Assembly: GCF_001747405.1 (NCBI RefSeq)
Contig: NZ_CP017305.1
Location: 514,001 to 578,000, forward strand
Direction: 5' to 3'
Source of the DNA: Chlorobaculum limnaeum
Lineage (GTDB): Bacteria; Bacteroidota; Chlorobiia; Chlorobiales; Chlorobiaceae
Length of the DNA stretch: 64,000 nt
The translations under genes and the position numbers were made by a program. Shown in pieces: positions 8,329 to 17,282 of this stretch. Every line of letters begins with the position of its first letter. Position 1 is the stretch's first letter. The notes under the pieces are model-generated. The model made no database searches. It was not told the origin of the DNA and saw only the letters and a list, made by a program, of their open reading frames with translations.

Positions 8329-10554
8329 TTAAAAAGCTTCTCCGATTCCGAAATTGAAGGTGAAATCGGTCAGTTTCATCTTTGAAAACTGCCATCGTTC
8401 CGGATCGGCAGGATCGTGCAGTTTCCAGGCGAAGTCGAACCTGAACGGGCCGATTGGTGAGCCGATGCGCAATCCGGCTCCCCAGTCCCAGGCGAAATCG
8501 CGGGTCAGCGACTGGAGCGAGAAGGCGTAAGGGCCGGTTCTGTCCCAGATGTTACCCGCGTCGGTGAACAGGGTGACTCCGGATTTCTGTCCGAAAACCT
8601 TGAAAAGCTGCATCCGGTATTCGAGGCTGAGTTCCGCCTTGATGTCCCCGCCGAAATTGGAGATAGCTTCGTTCGCGTTGCTTCCGGGGCCGAGCGTTCC
8701 GAAAATCCAGCCGCGCATACTGTTCGATCCGCCCGCGTAGAAGCGGTGATCTTCCGGCGTGGACTGCGCCTTGCCGTACGGACTCATCCACCCGAGGGCG
8801 ACCTTTGCCGCCACCTGCCGGTCGGGCGAAAGCTCTTTCGTTACGGCAAGCTGCGTATCGAGTTTGACGTACTGATTGTAGGGTGTACCGAAAATCTGGG
8901 CATCCGAGCTGGCGAACTCTTCGTTCGCTTTTGTATCGACAAAGTTGTCGATCAGCCACAACAGGCTGCCCGACTCTTCGGCCATGGCCGAGAAGTTCCA
9001 GAAGGTCGATTTCTTTCGCCGCGTTGCGCTGTCCCGGTTCGAGTAGTTGTAGCGAAGCCTGAAGGTCTGGTTCAGGCGAGTCTGGAGCAGGCTGTCGAGG
9101 CCCCGCTTCACCGCGACCGGATCGTCGGGATCGATACCGATATTTTCAGCCAGATCGGTTTTGAACAGTTGCTGGAAGCCGCGCAGAGAGTCCTTGCGAG
9201 CGACTTCGAGTTCGAAGAAATCGAAGCTGAGTTTCGAATTTCTGGTTGGCCGCGTGCTGTAGGTGCCCCGAATGATCTCCCGCTGGCTGTTGAGCAGCAC
9301 CGGCTGTTTCGATTTTGCATATTCGACGGTTCCGCTGTAGAACGATCCCTGTTTGCCGAGTCTCGGGATGGTCAGGTCTGCCTTGATATGAAATTCATAG
9401 GGGATGATCTTGTCATACTGGTCGGCGCTGAGGCTGGAGAGCACGCTGGTGTTCGACGAAGTCTGCGTGCCGTAGTTGGTTGAAAGTCTCAGCTGCTGGC
9501 CTGCGCCGAAGAGATTCCGGTTTTCGTAGGTCAGCGCGCCGCCGACAAACAGGGAACCATAGCGATTGTCAACCAGAAGCTTGGGTTCGAGCTGGTGTTT
9601 CGGACTCGGATCGAGATCGATAGTCACAGGAATGGCATCAGTGATGACGGAATCTTTTTGCATCGAAATGGATGAGAAAAGACTGGTCGCGCCGAAATTT
9701 TCGAGCGTTCGCTGTTCGAGGGACTGACGGGTCAGCGCGCCCTTCTTCCAGGCGATGGCCGACGAGAATACTTTTGGCGAAAACTTCTGGCCGCCGTAAA
9801 TGGTGACCGAAACATTGTCTCTCTCGAATGTCTTCGCGGTTGCCGGATTGTCCTTCGCCAGCGGATCGTGGACGATCACCTTCACCGGGCCGTAAGTGTG
9901 GCGTCCGGGCAGGCCGATGCTGAATCTTACTCCGGCATGATGGCCGAGAGTATCGACCGTGATTCTGATGCTGTCCGGATGAAAAAAAGTGTAGCCGTAC
10001 TCGCGGAAAAAATCGAGGGTGCGATCCCGCTCGTTGATCAGGTTTTCAACGGAGAATATCTGCTGGAGCTTCAGTTGGCTTCTTCTGAGGTAGCGGGTGC
10101 GGAGATTTTCAGGAATCGAGTCGAGGCCGGTGTAGCTGAGCGAATCGATGAGGGTTGGCTGGTTCTCCCTGATACGGATCGCGATGTGCACATCACCATT
10201 GTCGCCGCGCGTGACGGCAGGATCGACATTGGCGAAGAAGTAGCCCTTGAAGGTGTAGAGCTTCCGGATGAGGTCGATGTCTTTTTCGAAATCCTCGGCA
10301 ATAAACGTGCGTACCGCGCCAGCAAACAGACCGGTGCCCAGAAAGGAGTCACGCGTGGTGGTTGACATGACTCCCCGTATCTCTTCGGTCGTCAGGGCTT
10401 TGTTGCCGGTGATTTTGATGCTTTTGACCTGCGGAAGCGATGAGGCGTTGCCGTTCATGAGGGGCGAATTTTCTTCAGCCCACAGCACTCCAGGCATCGA
10501 AAGCATGAGGAGGAGCCAGAATATCATTCCCGCCCTGAACCGGCGGGAGATCAT
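8329..10554 (-). CDS. Omp85-family outer membrane protein (BamA/TamA-like)
   Basis: A 741-residue precursor. Residues 1-26 form a signal peptide (hydrophobic FWLLLMLSMPG core, cleavage near LWA-EE). POTRA-like repeats follow (VKSIKITGNKALTTEEIRG; TLIDSLSYTGLDSIPENLR), then a beta-barrel domain with the Omp85 motif region FYAGGSNSMRGW near residue 605 and the closing strand FTFNFGIGEAF, which ends in Phe. Omp85 proteins insert or export proteins at the outer membrane. The POTRA region is shorter than that of a standard five-POTRA BamA, so a TamA-like or accessory role is plausible. The exact role is not determined. Confidence 0.85.
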   Translation of the reverse strand: MISRRFRAGMIFWLLLMLSMPGVLWAEENSPLMNGNASSLPQVKSIKITGNKALTTEEIRGVMSTTTRDSFLGTGLFAGAVRTFIAEDFEKDIDLIRKLYTFKGYFFANVDPAVTRGDNGDVHIAIRIRENQPTLIDSLSYTGLDSIPENLRTRYLRRSQLKLQQIFSVENLINERDRTLDFFREYGYTFFHPDSIRITVDTLGHHAGVRFSIGLPGRHTYGPVKVIVHDPLAKDNPATAKTFERDNVSVTIYGGQKFSPKVFSSAIAWKKGALTRQSLEQRTLENFGATSLFSSISMQKDSVITDAIPVTIDLDPSPKHQLEPKLLVDNRYGSLFVGGALTYENRNLFGAGQQLRLSTNYGTQTSSNTSVLSSLSADQYDKIIPYEFHIKADLTIPRLGKQGSFYSGTVEYAKSKQPVLLNSQREIIRGTYSTRPTRNSKLSFDFFELEVARKDSLRGFQQLFKTDLAENIGIDPDDPVAVKRGLDSLLQTRLNQTFRLRYNYSNRDSATRRKKSTFWNFSAMAEESGSLLWLIDNFVDTKANEEFASSDAQIFGTPYNQYVKLDTQLAVTKELSPDRQVAAKVALGWMSPYGKAQSTPEDHRFYAGGSNSMRGWIFGTLGPGSNANEAISNFGGDIKAELSLEYRMQLFKVFGQKSGVTLFTDAGNIWDRTGPYAFSLQSLTRDFAWDWGAGLRIGSPIGPFRFDFAWKLHDPADPERWQFSKMKLTDFTFNFGIGEAF

Positions 10555-10586
10555 CGTTAAAAAAAAACATCGCTCCCTCTTCTCCC

Positions 10587-10814
10587 TTAGTTTAGCGGTT
10601 CTTCGTCGCTGTAACCGAAATCCTCGTCAGTCGGGTAATCAGGCCATATCTCTTCGAGCGTTTCATACAGCTCGTCGCTGTCGGGCAGATCCTCAAGGTT
10701 TTCGATGACTTGCTGCGGAGCGCCCGTTCTGTTGGCGTAATCGATCAGTTCATCCTTGGTGACAGGCCAGGGTGCATCGGCAATATATCGGGCAAGATCG
10801 AGATTCCAGTACAT
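10587..10814 (-). CDS. DUF2795 family small acidic protein
   Basis: From ATG 10814 this is a 75-residue protein, MYWNLDLARYIADAPWP onward, rich in Asp and Glu at the end (LEDLPDSDELYETLEEIWPDYPTDED spread over about 26 residues). The order hydrophobic start, WPVTKDEL, then N-(R/K)-x-G-A-P-x-x-V-(I/L)-x-x-L and an acidic tail fits DUF2795, a small winged-helix-like family of unknown function. Longer in-frame starts (10862, 10952) have no better ribosome site and add unrelated residues. It lies 32 bp ahead of the Omp85 gene in the same direction. Confidence 0.7.
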   Translation of the reverse strand: MYWNLDLARYIADAPWPVTKDELIDYANRTGAPQQVIENLEDLPDSDELYETLEEIWPDYPTDEDFGYSDEEPLN

Positions 10815-11171
10815 GCTGACGGTAAATGGTTGATTCAGTAATAGTTGAAGGATCTCCTGCATTCCGGCGGCAACGATGCGCGCTACTCCTGACGGCCACT
10901 TTTCATGCCATGACTTCCGGCTGAGCCGAAAGCTTCGTCTGCGGCATGGCAAGCAGACAGCGCGAAAGGGGAGAACAGATACCGGCGTGGCGCACAGTAG
11001 TCATTCATACGCCATTCATGGCCTTTTCAAGCCATCACGATCTCATTGCCTTTGCCAGGTTTTCAATCCTTTATCGAAAAAGCATTGAGTGAGTGACTGG
11101 TTGCCGTAACAACAGGGTGGTTCCAATTAAGCTCACGAAATATAAAAAAAGATTTCTGGAATAATCAACGG
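10815..11171. other. Gene-free interval between polA and the DUF2795 gene
   Basis: 357 bp between two minus-strand genes. It has a T run on the minus strand near 11150 just after polA but no convincing hairpin, no tRNA-like fold and no repeat of the families seen elsewhere. It presumably holds the promoter for the DUF2795-Omp85 pair. Part is covered by an in-frame upstream extension of the DUF2795 gene that I consider non-coding. Confidence 0.5.
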
Positions 11172-14036
11172 CTAATGGGCCTCCAGCCAGTTTTTTCCGA
11201 CCCCGGTCTCCACCTCCACAGGAACCTTCTTCACCCCGCATTTCGCGGCGGCTTCGACCATGTTGCGCCCGACCATCTCCCTGAGACGCGCCTCTTCGGC
11301 TGGCGGCGTTTCGAAGAGCAGTTCGTCGTGCACCTGCAACAACATCACCGAGCGGAAGGCTCCGGTGTTCAGTTCGCGGCTGACGGAGCACATGGCGTAT
11401 TTGATGATGTCCGCCGCCGTGCCCTGGATCGGCGTGTTCATCGCGATGCGCTCGGCGGCCTTGCGGATGTTGGCGTTCGGGCTGTTCAGGTCTGGCAGGT
11501 AGCGGCGGCGGCCCATCAGGGTGGTGACGTAACCGCGTTTCCGCGCCTCCTCGATAGTCGTCTGGAGCGAAGAGAACATGCCGGGATATTTGGCCATGTA
11601 GGTGTCGATGATCTCCCTGGCCTCTTTCTGCGTGATGCCGAGGCGCTGCGAGAGTCCGAAGGGCTGGATGCCGTAGAGAACGCCGAAGTTGACCTCCTTG
11701 GCCTTGCGCCGCATGTCGGGCGTCACCTCCGCCGTGTCGAAGATCACCCGCGCCGTGGCGGCGTGGATATCCTCGCGGTTGCGGAACGCCTCGATGAGCA
11801 TCGGGTCGCCCGACAGCTCGGCGGCGATGCGCAGCTCGATCTGCGAGTAGTCCGCCGAGAGCAGGAGATTGTCCTTGTTCGACGGGATGAAGGCGCGGCG
11901 AATCTCCTTGCCGAGTTCCGTGCGGATCGGGATGTTCTGCAGGTTCGGGTTCGACGACGAGAGCCGCCCGGTGGCCGCGACCGACTGGTTGAACGAGGTG
12001 TGCACCCGGCCCGTCAGCGGGTTGATCATCTTCGGCAGCGCCTCGATGTAGGTGCCCTTAAGCTTCTGCAGGCTGCGGTATTCGAGCAGGTCGGAGGCTA
12101 TCGGGTGGAGGATCGACAGCTCTTCGAGTACCTGCACGTCGGTCGAGTAGCCGGTTTTGGTGGCCTTTTTTGGCGGCAGTTGCAGCACCTCGAAGAGGAT
12201 GTGGCCGAGCTGCTTCGGCGAATCGATGTTGAAGCTCTCGCCAGCGGCATCGAAAATCTTGCCGGTCAGCGTTTCAAGATCGCGCTTGACCGTCAGAGCG
12301 CACTGTTCGAGGTGCGCCGTGTCGATGGCGACGCCCGTGTGCTCCATCCGGGCCAGCACGCTCACCAGCGGGAATTCGAGCTGGCGGCAGACGTCGAAGA
12401 GTTCGGGCGTCTGTTCAAGCTGCTCCTGAAGCGTCAGGCGCAGCTTGAGGGCGATGTCGGCGTCTTGGCAGGCGTAGTCCGAGAGCTTGCGGGGTTCGAC
12501 CTCGAAGATACCGATGGCCGACTTGCCCGTGCCGACCAGCTCGCCGTACTTCACGGTCTGCCGCCCGAGATGCCTGGCGGCCAGATCGTCGAGATTGTGC
12601 CGCGCCTCCGGGTCGAGCACGTAGCTTGCGAGCATGGTGTCGAACTCGACCGGCGCAAGCTCCACGCCGTACTTCTTCAGCACGAGCATGTCGTACTTCA
12701 GGTTCTGGCCGGTCTTGGGCAGCGCCGGATTTTCAAGCAGCGGCTTGAGGCGCTCGACCGCCTTGCAGGCGTCCAACCCCGGCGTGCCGAAGTAGACGAA
12801 CCAAGCCTCGCCGGGTTTGACGGAGAAGGAGATGCCCGCCAGCTCCGCCGCGAAGGTGTCGAGACTCGTGGTTTCGGTATCGACCGCGATTCCGGCGGAG
12901 CTTTCGAGCAGCGTCAGAAGCGCTTCGAACGCCTCCTCGCTGTCCACGAGGTGATACTCCGAGCCTTCGCTCGCCGGGATCAGTTGCGGATCGTCGGGGT
13001 CGTCAGAGTCTGCCGCTGCCGGTACGTTTTCGGAAGACGAAGCGGCGGGCGCGTCGATCCGCAGAACGGCAGGCACGCGGGCGGCGATGCTCTTCAGCTC
13101 CAGCCTCGCCAGGTGCGCGAAGAGCGCCTCGGGGTCGGGCCTGCTCGCGTGCAGCGCTTCGAGCGTAAGCGGCAGGTCGAGGTCGGTGCGGATCGTCACC
13201 AGCTCGCGCACGAGCGGCATCATCTCGCGGAACGCTTCGAGGCTCTGGCGCGTCTTGGGCGTCAGCGCCTCGAGATTGGCATAGATGCCTTCGAGCGAAC
13301 CGTACTTTTCAAGCAGACTCGAGGCGGTTTTCGGGCCGATCCCCTTCGCGCCGGGAATGTTGTCCGAGGTGTCGCCGGTGAGCGTCAACAGGTCGATGAA
13401 CTGCTCCGGCGGTGCGCCGAACTGCGCCTTCACCTCGGCGCTGCCGACCAGCTCGAACTCGTTCTGTTTCTTGCCGGGCTTGAGGATGCGCACGCCGTCG
13501 TGCACGAGCTGCGACATATCCTTGTCGGGCGTGACGATGAAGACCTGGCAGTCGGCCTCGAACTTCCGCGCCGCCGTGCCGATGAGGTCGTCCGCCTCGA
13601 AGCCGGGCATGATCACGAGCGGAATGCCGAGGGCCCGGATCAGCTTCCGGATGTCGCCGAGCTGGCTGATGAGGTCGTCCGGCGGGGCCGGGCGGTTGGC
13701 CTTGTACGCCTCGAACTTATCGTGGCGGAAGGTCTTCTCGGGGCTGTCGAAGGCCACGGCGAGGTACTCCGGGCGGTACTCCTCGATGATCCGCAGCACG
13801 CTCGACACGAAACCGAACACCGCGCCGGTCGGCTGGCCGTCGCGCGTGCTCATCCGCGCCTGTTGCAGCGCGTAGAAGGCGCGGTAGACCAGCGCCATGC
13901 CGTCGAGCAGGAAGAGGCCCGGCTTCTGTCCGGTCTCTCTTGCGGCATCGGCTTTCTTCTCCGGAACCGCTTCCGGTCGCGGCGGCGTTTCGGGCGGGGG
14001 AGCGTCGAACAGGCCCATCTGGTTGTCGCTCGTCAT
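11172..14036 (-). CDS. polA: DNA polymerase I
   Basis: Repair and Okazaki-fragment processing polymerase, 954 residues, full three-domain type. The first 300 residues are the 5'-3' nuclease (LLDGMALVYRAFYA, PGFEADDLIG, TGDTSDNIPGAKGIGPKTA). The 3'-5' exonuclease keeps its acidic motifs: VDTETTSLD, NLKYDMLVL and the YACQDADIAL region with Y-x3-D, so proofreading should be active. The polymerase motifs A (ADYSQIELR), B (RRKAKEVNFGVLYG) and C (QVHDELLFE) are present. The first 40 residues are a proline-rich, poorly conserved leader. It overlaps pheA by 4 bases. Confidence 0.97.
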   Translation of the reverse strand: MTSDNQMGLFDAPPPETPPRPEAVPEKKADAARETGQKPGLFLLDGMALVYRAFYALQQARMSTRDGQPTGAVFGFVSSVLRIIEEYRPEYLAVAFDSPEKTFRHDKFEAYKANRPAPPDDLISQLGDIRKLIRALGIPLVIMPGFEADDLIGTAARKFEADCQVFIVTPDKDMSQLVHDGVRILKPGKKQNEFELVGSAEVKAQFGAPPEQFIDLLTLTGDTSDNIPGAKGIGPKTASSLLEKYGSLEGIYANLEALTPKTRQSLEAFREMMPLVRELVTIRTDLDLPLTLEALHASRPDPEALFAHLARLELKSIAARVPAVLRIDAPAASSSENVPAAADSDDPDDPQLIPASEGSEYHLVDSEEAFEALLTLLESSAGIAVDTETTSLDTFAAELAGISFSVKPGEAWFVYFGTPGLDACKAVERLKPLLENPALPKTGQNLKYDMLVLKKYGVELAPVEFDTMLASYVLDPEARHNLDDLAARHLGRQTVKYGELVGTGKSAIGIFEVEPRKLSDYACQDADIALKLRLTLQEQLEQTPELFDVCRQLEFPLVSVLARMEHTGVAIDTAHLEQCALTVKRDLETLTGKIFDAAGESFNIDSPKQLGHILFEVLQLPPKKATKTGYSTDVQVLEELSILHPIASDLLEYRSLQKLKGTYIEALPKMINPLTGRVHTSFNQSVAATGRLSSSNPNLQNIPIRTELGKEIRRAFIPSNKDNLLLSADYSQIELRIAAELSGDPMLIEAFRNREDIHAATARVIFDTAEVTPDMRRKAKEVNFGVLYGIQPFGLSQRLGITQKEAREIIDTYMAKYPGMFSSLQTTIEEARKRGYVTTLMGRRRYLPDLNSPNANIRKAAERIAMNTPIQGTAADIIKYAMCSVSRELNTGAFRSVMLLQVHDELLFETPPAEEARLREMVGRNMVEAAAKCGVKKVPVEVETGVGKNWLEAH

Positions 14037-14875
14037 GCGTTCACCACCCCGTAGCTGCCGAGCACCCTTACCATCGTGGCGAACTCGCGGAGATTTTCAA
14101 GCGCGTTGTGGACGTTCGTATCCTCCCGGTGACCGATGAAGTCGGCGTAAAAAAGATACTCGAACGCCTTTTTGCGCGACGGGCGCGACTCGATCTTGGT
14201 CAGGTCGATCCCCCTGAGCGCGAAGGTGGCCAGCGCCCTGAAGAGCGACCCCTGCTCGTTGGGCAGCGCGAAGACGATCGAAGTCTTCTGACGTGCCGTG
14301 TCGGGCTGGACTTTGAGATGCGACAGGTCAGGATTGTTCTCGCGAGCGATGCAGAAAAAGCGGGTGAAGTTCCACTCCTCGTCGGCGAGATTTTCGCGGA
14401 GAATGTCGAGACCGTAAAGCTCGCCCGCCCGCTTAGAGGCGATGGCGAGCGCCGTCCGGTCGCCGCTTTCCGAAATTATCTTGGCGCTTCCGGCGGTGTC
14501 GTAAGCCGCTTCGGCCTTGATATGCGGATGAGTCGCGATGAAGTTGTGGCACTGCGCCAGCGCCTGGGGGTGGGAGAGTACCCGGCGGGCCTCTTCAACC
14601 GACGAGCCGGGAAGCGCCAGCAGGCAGTGCTCTACCTTTACGAAGGTCTCGGCGAGGATCGCCACCGGACGGCGGAGCAGAAGGTCGTAGTTCTGGTGGA
14701 TGCTGCCGCCAAGTGAGTTTTCGATGGGAATCACCGCGTAGTCGGCTTTCTGATCCGTGACCGCCGAGAATACGTCATCGAAGCTTTCGCACGGCATCGG
14801 CTCACCGAACCTCAGTGCCGCGATTTCACTGTAAGCGCCGGGTTCCCCCTGATAAGCGATCGAGCAGTTTGTCAT
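14033..14875 (-). CDS. pheA: Prephenate dehydratase
   Basis: Converts prephenate to phenylpyruvate in phenylalanine synthesis. The 280-residue protein has the prephenate dehydratase domain (IAYQGEPGAYSE; VIPIENSLGGSI; SHPQALAQC; the W-N-F-T-R-F catalytic TRF motif near residue 170) followed by an ACT domain (GSLFRALATFALRGIDLTKI, then ESRPSR), the site of phenylalanine feedback in relatives. There is no chorismate mutase domain, so mutase activity must come from another gene. ATGA-type overlap places it upstream of polA in one transcript. Confidence 0.96.
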   Translation of the reverse strand: MTNCSIAYQGEPGAYSEIAALRFGEPMPCESFDDVFSAVTDQKADYAVIPIENSLGGSIHQNYDLLLRRPVAILAETFVKVEHCLLALPGSSVEEARRVLSHPQALAQCHNFIATHPHIKAEAAYDTAGSAKIISESGDRTALAIASKRAGELYGLDILRENLADEEWNFTRFFCIARENNPDLSHLKVQPDTARQKTSIVFALPNEQGSLFRALATFALRGIDLTKIESRPSRKKAFEYLFYADFIGHREDTNVHNALENLREFATMVRVLGSYGVVNA

Positions 14876-15070
14876 TCTTCGTTCTTGTCATTAATTTAAG
14901 GGCACCTTTGAAATCTTGCCGACCCGGCCCGGCAAACGTTGGGGAGCCGTGGCGATTTTCAGAGGCGCTTTTAATTTTATACCCTGCGGAATTTGCTTTT
15001 CTTAAAGTAAAAGAAATCTTTTCATAAACGAGTCATTTCCGGAATACCATCAATCATCGGATTGTAATCT

Positions 15071-15823
15071 ATGTCAGGACACAGTAAATGGGCGACCATC
15101 AAGCGCAAGAAGGCCGCCACCGATCAGAAGAGAGGCAACCTGTTCACCAAGCTCGTCAAGGAGATCACCATCGCGGCCCGCATGGGTGGCGGCGATGCGA
15201 CCGGCAACCCGAGGCTGAGACTCGCTATCGACACGGCGCGGGCCAACTCGATGCCGATGGAGAACATCCAGCGGGCTATCAAGAAGGGCACCGGCGAACT
15301 CGAAGGCGCCACCTATGACGAGATCACCTACGAAGGGTACGGGCCGGGCGGCATCGCCATCATCATCGAGACTGCGACCGACAACCGCAACCGCACCGTG
15401 GCCGATATCCGCCACATCATGAGCCGCAACGGCGGTTCGCTCGGCGAGAGCGGCAGCGTGGGCTGGATGTTCCAGCGCAAGGGTTCCATCGACGTACCGA
15501 AATCTGCGGCCAGCGAGGATCAGCTCATGGAACTCTTGCTCGATGCTGGTCTCGAAGAGCTGGAGTCGGACGACGAGCAGTTTTACACCGTGCTGACCGA
15601 CGTAAAAGACCTCGAGGCGGCCAAGAAGGCACTCGAAGAGGCGGGCATTCCGTTCGAGAACGCCAAGATGGATTTGCTGCCCGACAATTACATCGAACTC
15701 GATGGCGAGGATGCCCTGAAGGCGATGAAGCTGATCGACGCGCTCGAGAGCAACGACGACACCCAGGTGGTTTACAGCAACATGGAGATCAGCGAAAACG
15801 CCATGGAGAGCTTTGAGGATTGA
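15071..15823 (+). CDS. YebC/PmpR family translational or transcriptional regulator
   Basis: 250 residues with the YebC N-terminal hallmark [20 protein letters not shown], then [49 protein letters not shown] and the acidic C-terminal part. Family members (YebC, TACO1) were described as DNA-binding regulators, and more recent work links them to translation of difficult peptide sequences. It directly precedes ruvC with 3 bases between stop and start; a yebC-ruvC arrangement is common in bacteria. Confidence 0.95.
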   Translation: MSGHSKWATIKRKKAATDQKRGNLFTKLVKEITIAARMGGGDATGNPRLRLAIDTARANSMPMENIQRAIKKGTGELEGATYDEITYEGYGPGGIAIIIETATDNRNRTVADIRHIMSRNGGSLGESGSVGWMFQRKGSIDVPKSAASEDQLMELLLDAGLEELESDDEQFYTVLTDVKDLEAAKKALEEAGIPFENAKMDLLPDNYIELDGEDALKAMKLIDALESNDDTQVVYSNMEISENAMESFED

Positions 15824-15826
15824 ATC

Positions 15827-16393
15827 ATGATTGTGCTGGGCATCGATCCGGGCAGCCGCAAGAGCGGCTATGGCGTCATCGCAGGGACGGCGGCGGGCTG
15901 GCGTGTGCTCGGATGCGGCTTGGTGCGCCTCGCCGCCTCGGCGACGCTGCATGAGCGCATCGCCCAGCTCTGCCTTGGTATCGACGAGGTGATCGCGCAG
16001 CTGAAGCCCGATGCTGTGGCACTCGAAACGGCCTTCGTGGGGCGGAACGTTCGGAGCGCCCTGATTCTCGGCCAGGTGCGCGGCGCGGTTCTCGCCACGG
16101 TGTTGAGGCACGACCTGCCGGTGCGCGAATACTCGCCACGCGAGATCAAGCTCGCCGTCACCGGCACCGGTTCGGCGCGCAAGGAGCAGGTGGCGGCGAT
16201 GCTGTCGCGGCTGCTCGATCTCGGCCTCGAGCCGAAGCCGCTCGATGTCACCGATGCGCTTGGCGTCGCGTATTGCGATCTCGCGCGGGGCGCGTCCGTC
16301 ATCCGGCATGAGGGCGGAACAAAGAAAAGCGGGAACAGCCGGAACAGGGGGTGGGCGGCATTCGTGGCCGACAACCCGGAGCTGGTTGCCTGA
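15827..16393 (+). CDS. ruvC: Holliday junction resolvase RuvC
   Basis: Cuts Holliday junctions in recombination, working with RuvAB. 188 residues: [14 protein letters not shown] holds the first catalytic Asp, [19 protein letters not shown] the Glu, the [14 protein letters not shown] region the DNA-binding loop, and [12 protein letters not shown] the final acidic residues. The C-terminal 30 residues (basic, Gly/Ser/Asn rich) extend beyond the catalytic core. Coupled to the YebC gene. The partner ruvB lies separately at 52736; ruvA is not in the window. Confidence 0.95.
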   Translation: MIVLGIDPGSRKSGYGVIAGTAAGWRVLGCGLVRLAASATLHERIAQLCLGIDEVIAQLKPDAVALETAFVGRNVRSALILGQVRGAVLATVLRHDLPVREYSPREIKLAVTGTGSARKEQVAAMLSRLLDLGLEPKPLDVTDALGVAYCDLARGASVIRHEGGTKKSGNSRNRGWAAFVADNPELVA

Positions 16394-16410
16394 GAATCTT
16401 CCGGAACCAA

Positions 16411-16977
16411 ATGAATACCATCGTGCAGGGACATATCTTCAATATCCCCAACTTTCTGAGTTTCCTGAGGATTCTCCTGATTCCGTGGTTCATCTACAGC
16501 CTCGACTCTGGCCAGACGCAAACCGCGCTCATCATCATGGTCGTCGCGCTGCTTTCCGACTGGTTCGACGGCCAGGCGGCCCGGTGGACCAACGAGGTCT
16601 CCGACATGGGCAAGATTCTCGACCCTCTGGCCGACAAGCTCTGCCTGGCCAGCGTCGCCATCTACTACCTCTGGAAAGGGGAGTTGCCGGTGTGGTTCGT
16701 GGCGTTCGTGGTGTTTCGTGATCTGGTGATCTTCTTCGGCGCGGCGTGGATACGTCACCGGCACAACGTATTGACGACGTCACTCTGGCCCGGCAAATGG
16801 GCGGTTGGCTTCGTCTCGATGATGTTCATCACGATGGTCTGGCCGCTTCCTCTTTTCCGGCAGTGGCCGGTCAAGGAGTTCTTCATGTACCTCTCCACCG
16901 CCACGCTTTTCTACTCTTTCGTGGAATACTGCATCAGGTTCTACAAAATCCAGAAAGGGGCCGAGTTCAGGGCCTGA
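16411..16977 (+). CDS. pgsA: CDP-alcohol phosphatidyltransferase (PgsA-like)
   Basis: A 188-residue inner-membrane enzyme. It carries the CDP-alcohol motif D-G-x2-A-R-x8-G-x3-D-x3-D as DWFDGQAARW followed by GKILDPLADK, and begins IPNFLSFLRILLIPWF as PgsA does. The likely reaction is CDP-diacylglycerol plus glycerol-3-phosphate to phosphatidylglycerol phosphate; another CDP-alcohol head group cannot be excluded. The start is ATG 16411; the longer frame from 16351 overlaps the ruvC end and adds unrelated residues. Confidence 0.85.
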   Translation: MNTIVQGHIFNIPNFLSFLRILLIPWFIYSLDSGQTQTALIIMVVALLSDWFDGQAARWTNEVSDMGKILDPLADKLCLASVAIYYLWKGELPVWFVAFVVFRDLVIFFGAAWIRHRHNVLTTSLWPGKWAVGFVSMMFITMVWPLPLFRQWPVKEFFMYLSTATLFYSFVEYCIRFYKIQKGAEFRA

Positions 16978-17159
16978 TTTTCTCCATTACCCCCATTTTT
17001 CCCCTAATTTCTTTGAATGCGGGATGTTATCCATGGATTAACGCCCTCAATATGGATAAGTGTACATAATTAACAGTGCATGGTGTATATGACTGTTGTC
17101 AAGTATAATTAAGCCAATACTTTAATGGTGGTTCACGGGTTTTTTTCGCGCGTGCGGAA

Positions 17160-17226
17160 GGTGTGGACAACTTGTTGACAACCTGTTGGCTGACCTGTTG
17201 ACAAGGTGTGGAAGGGTGTTGGCAAG
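17160..17226 (+). repeat. Iteron-like array of six ~11-bp repeats
   Basis: Six contiguous units of 11 bases (one of 12): GGTGTGGACAA, CTTGTTGACAA, CCTGTTGGCTGA, CCTGTTGACAA, GGTGTGGAAGG, GTGTTGGCAAG. The common core is TGTTGACAA. The 11-base spacing, close to one helical turn, resembles protein-binding iterons. Confidence 0.65.
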
Positions 17227-17230
17227 ATGA

Positions 17231-17257
17231 AAAAACCCCGGTAATCCGGGGTTTTTT
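17231..17257. terminator. Bidirectional intrinsic terminator
   Basis: CCCCGG/CCGGGG stem with a TAAT loop, flanked by five A on the left and six T on the right. It serves both the phosphatidyltransferase transcript (+) and lpxC-fabZ (-). Confidence 0.9.
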
Positions 17258-17282
17258 GTTGTGACGTATTTTCCGGATCGCG

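Larger units (their letters stand above)
16978..17282. other. Structured gene-free interval with DnaA-box-like sites
   Basis: 305 bp between convergent genes. It holds TTATCCATG (17027-17035) and, reversed, TTATCCATA (17051-17059) and TTGTCCACA (17162-17170). The latter two each differ by one base from the DnaA box TTATCCACA. An AT-rich segment spans about 17060-17130. The 11-bp array and a terminator occupy the right end. Whether DnaA binds here is unknown. Confidence 0.5.

Noticed and set aside
11175-14054. A 959-codon plus-strand frame
   Set aside because: Exact antisense shadow of polA and the pheA end, with no recognisable domains.
17027-17226. Naming this region the chromosomal origin oriC
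   Set aside because: No dnaA, dnaN, gidA or rpmH nearby and no skew data; box matches are imperfect. Kept only as an origin-like arrangement.
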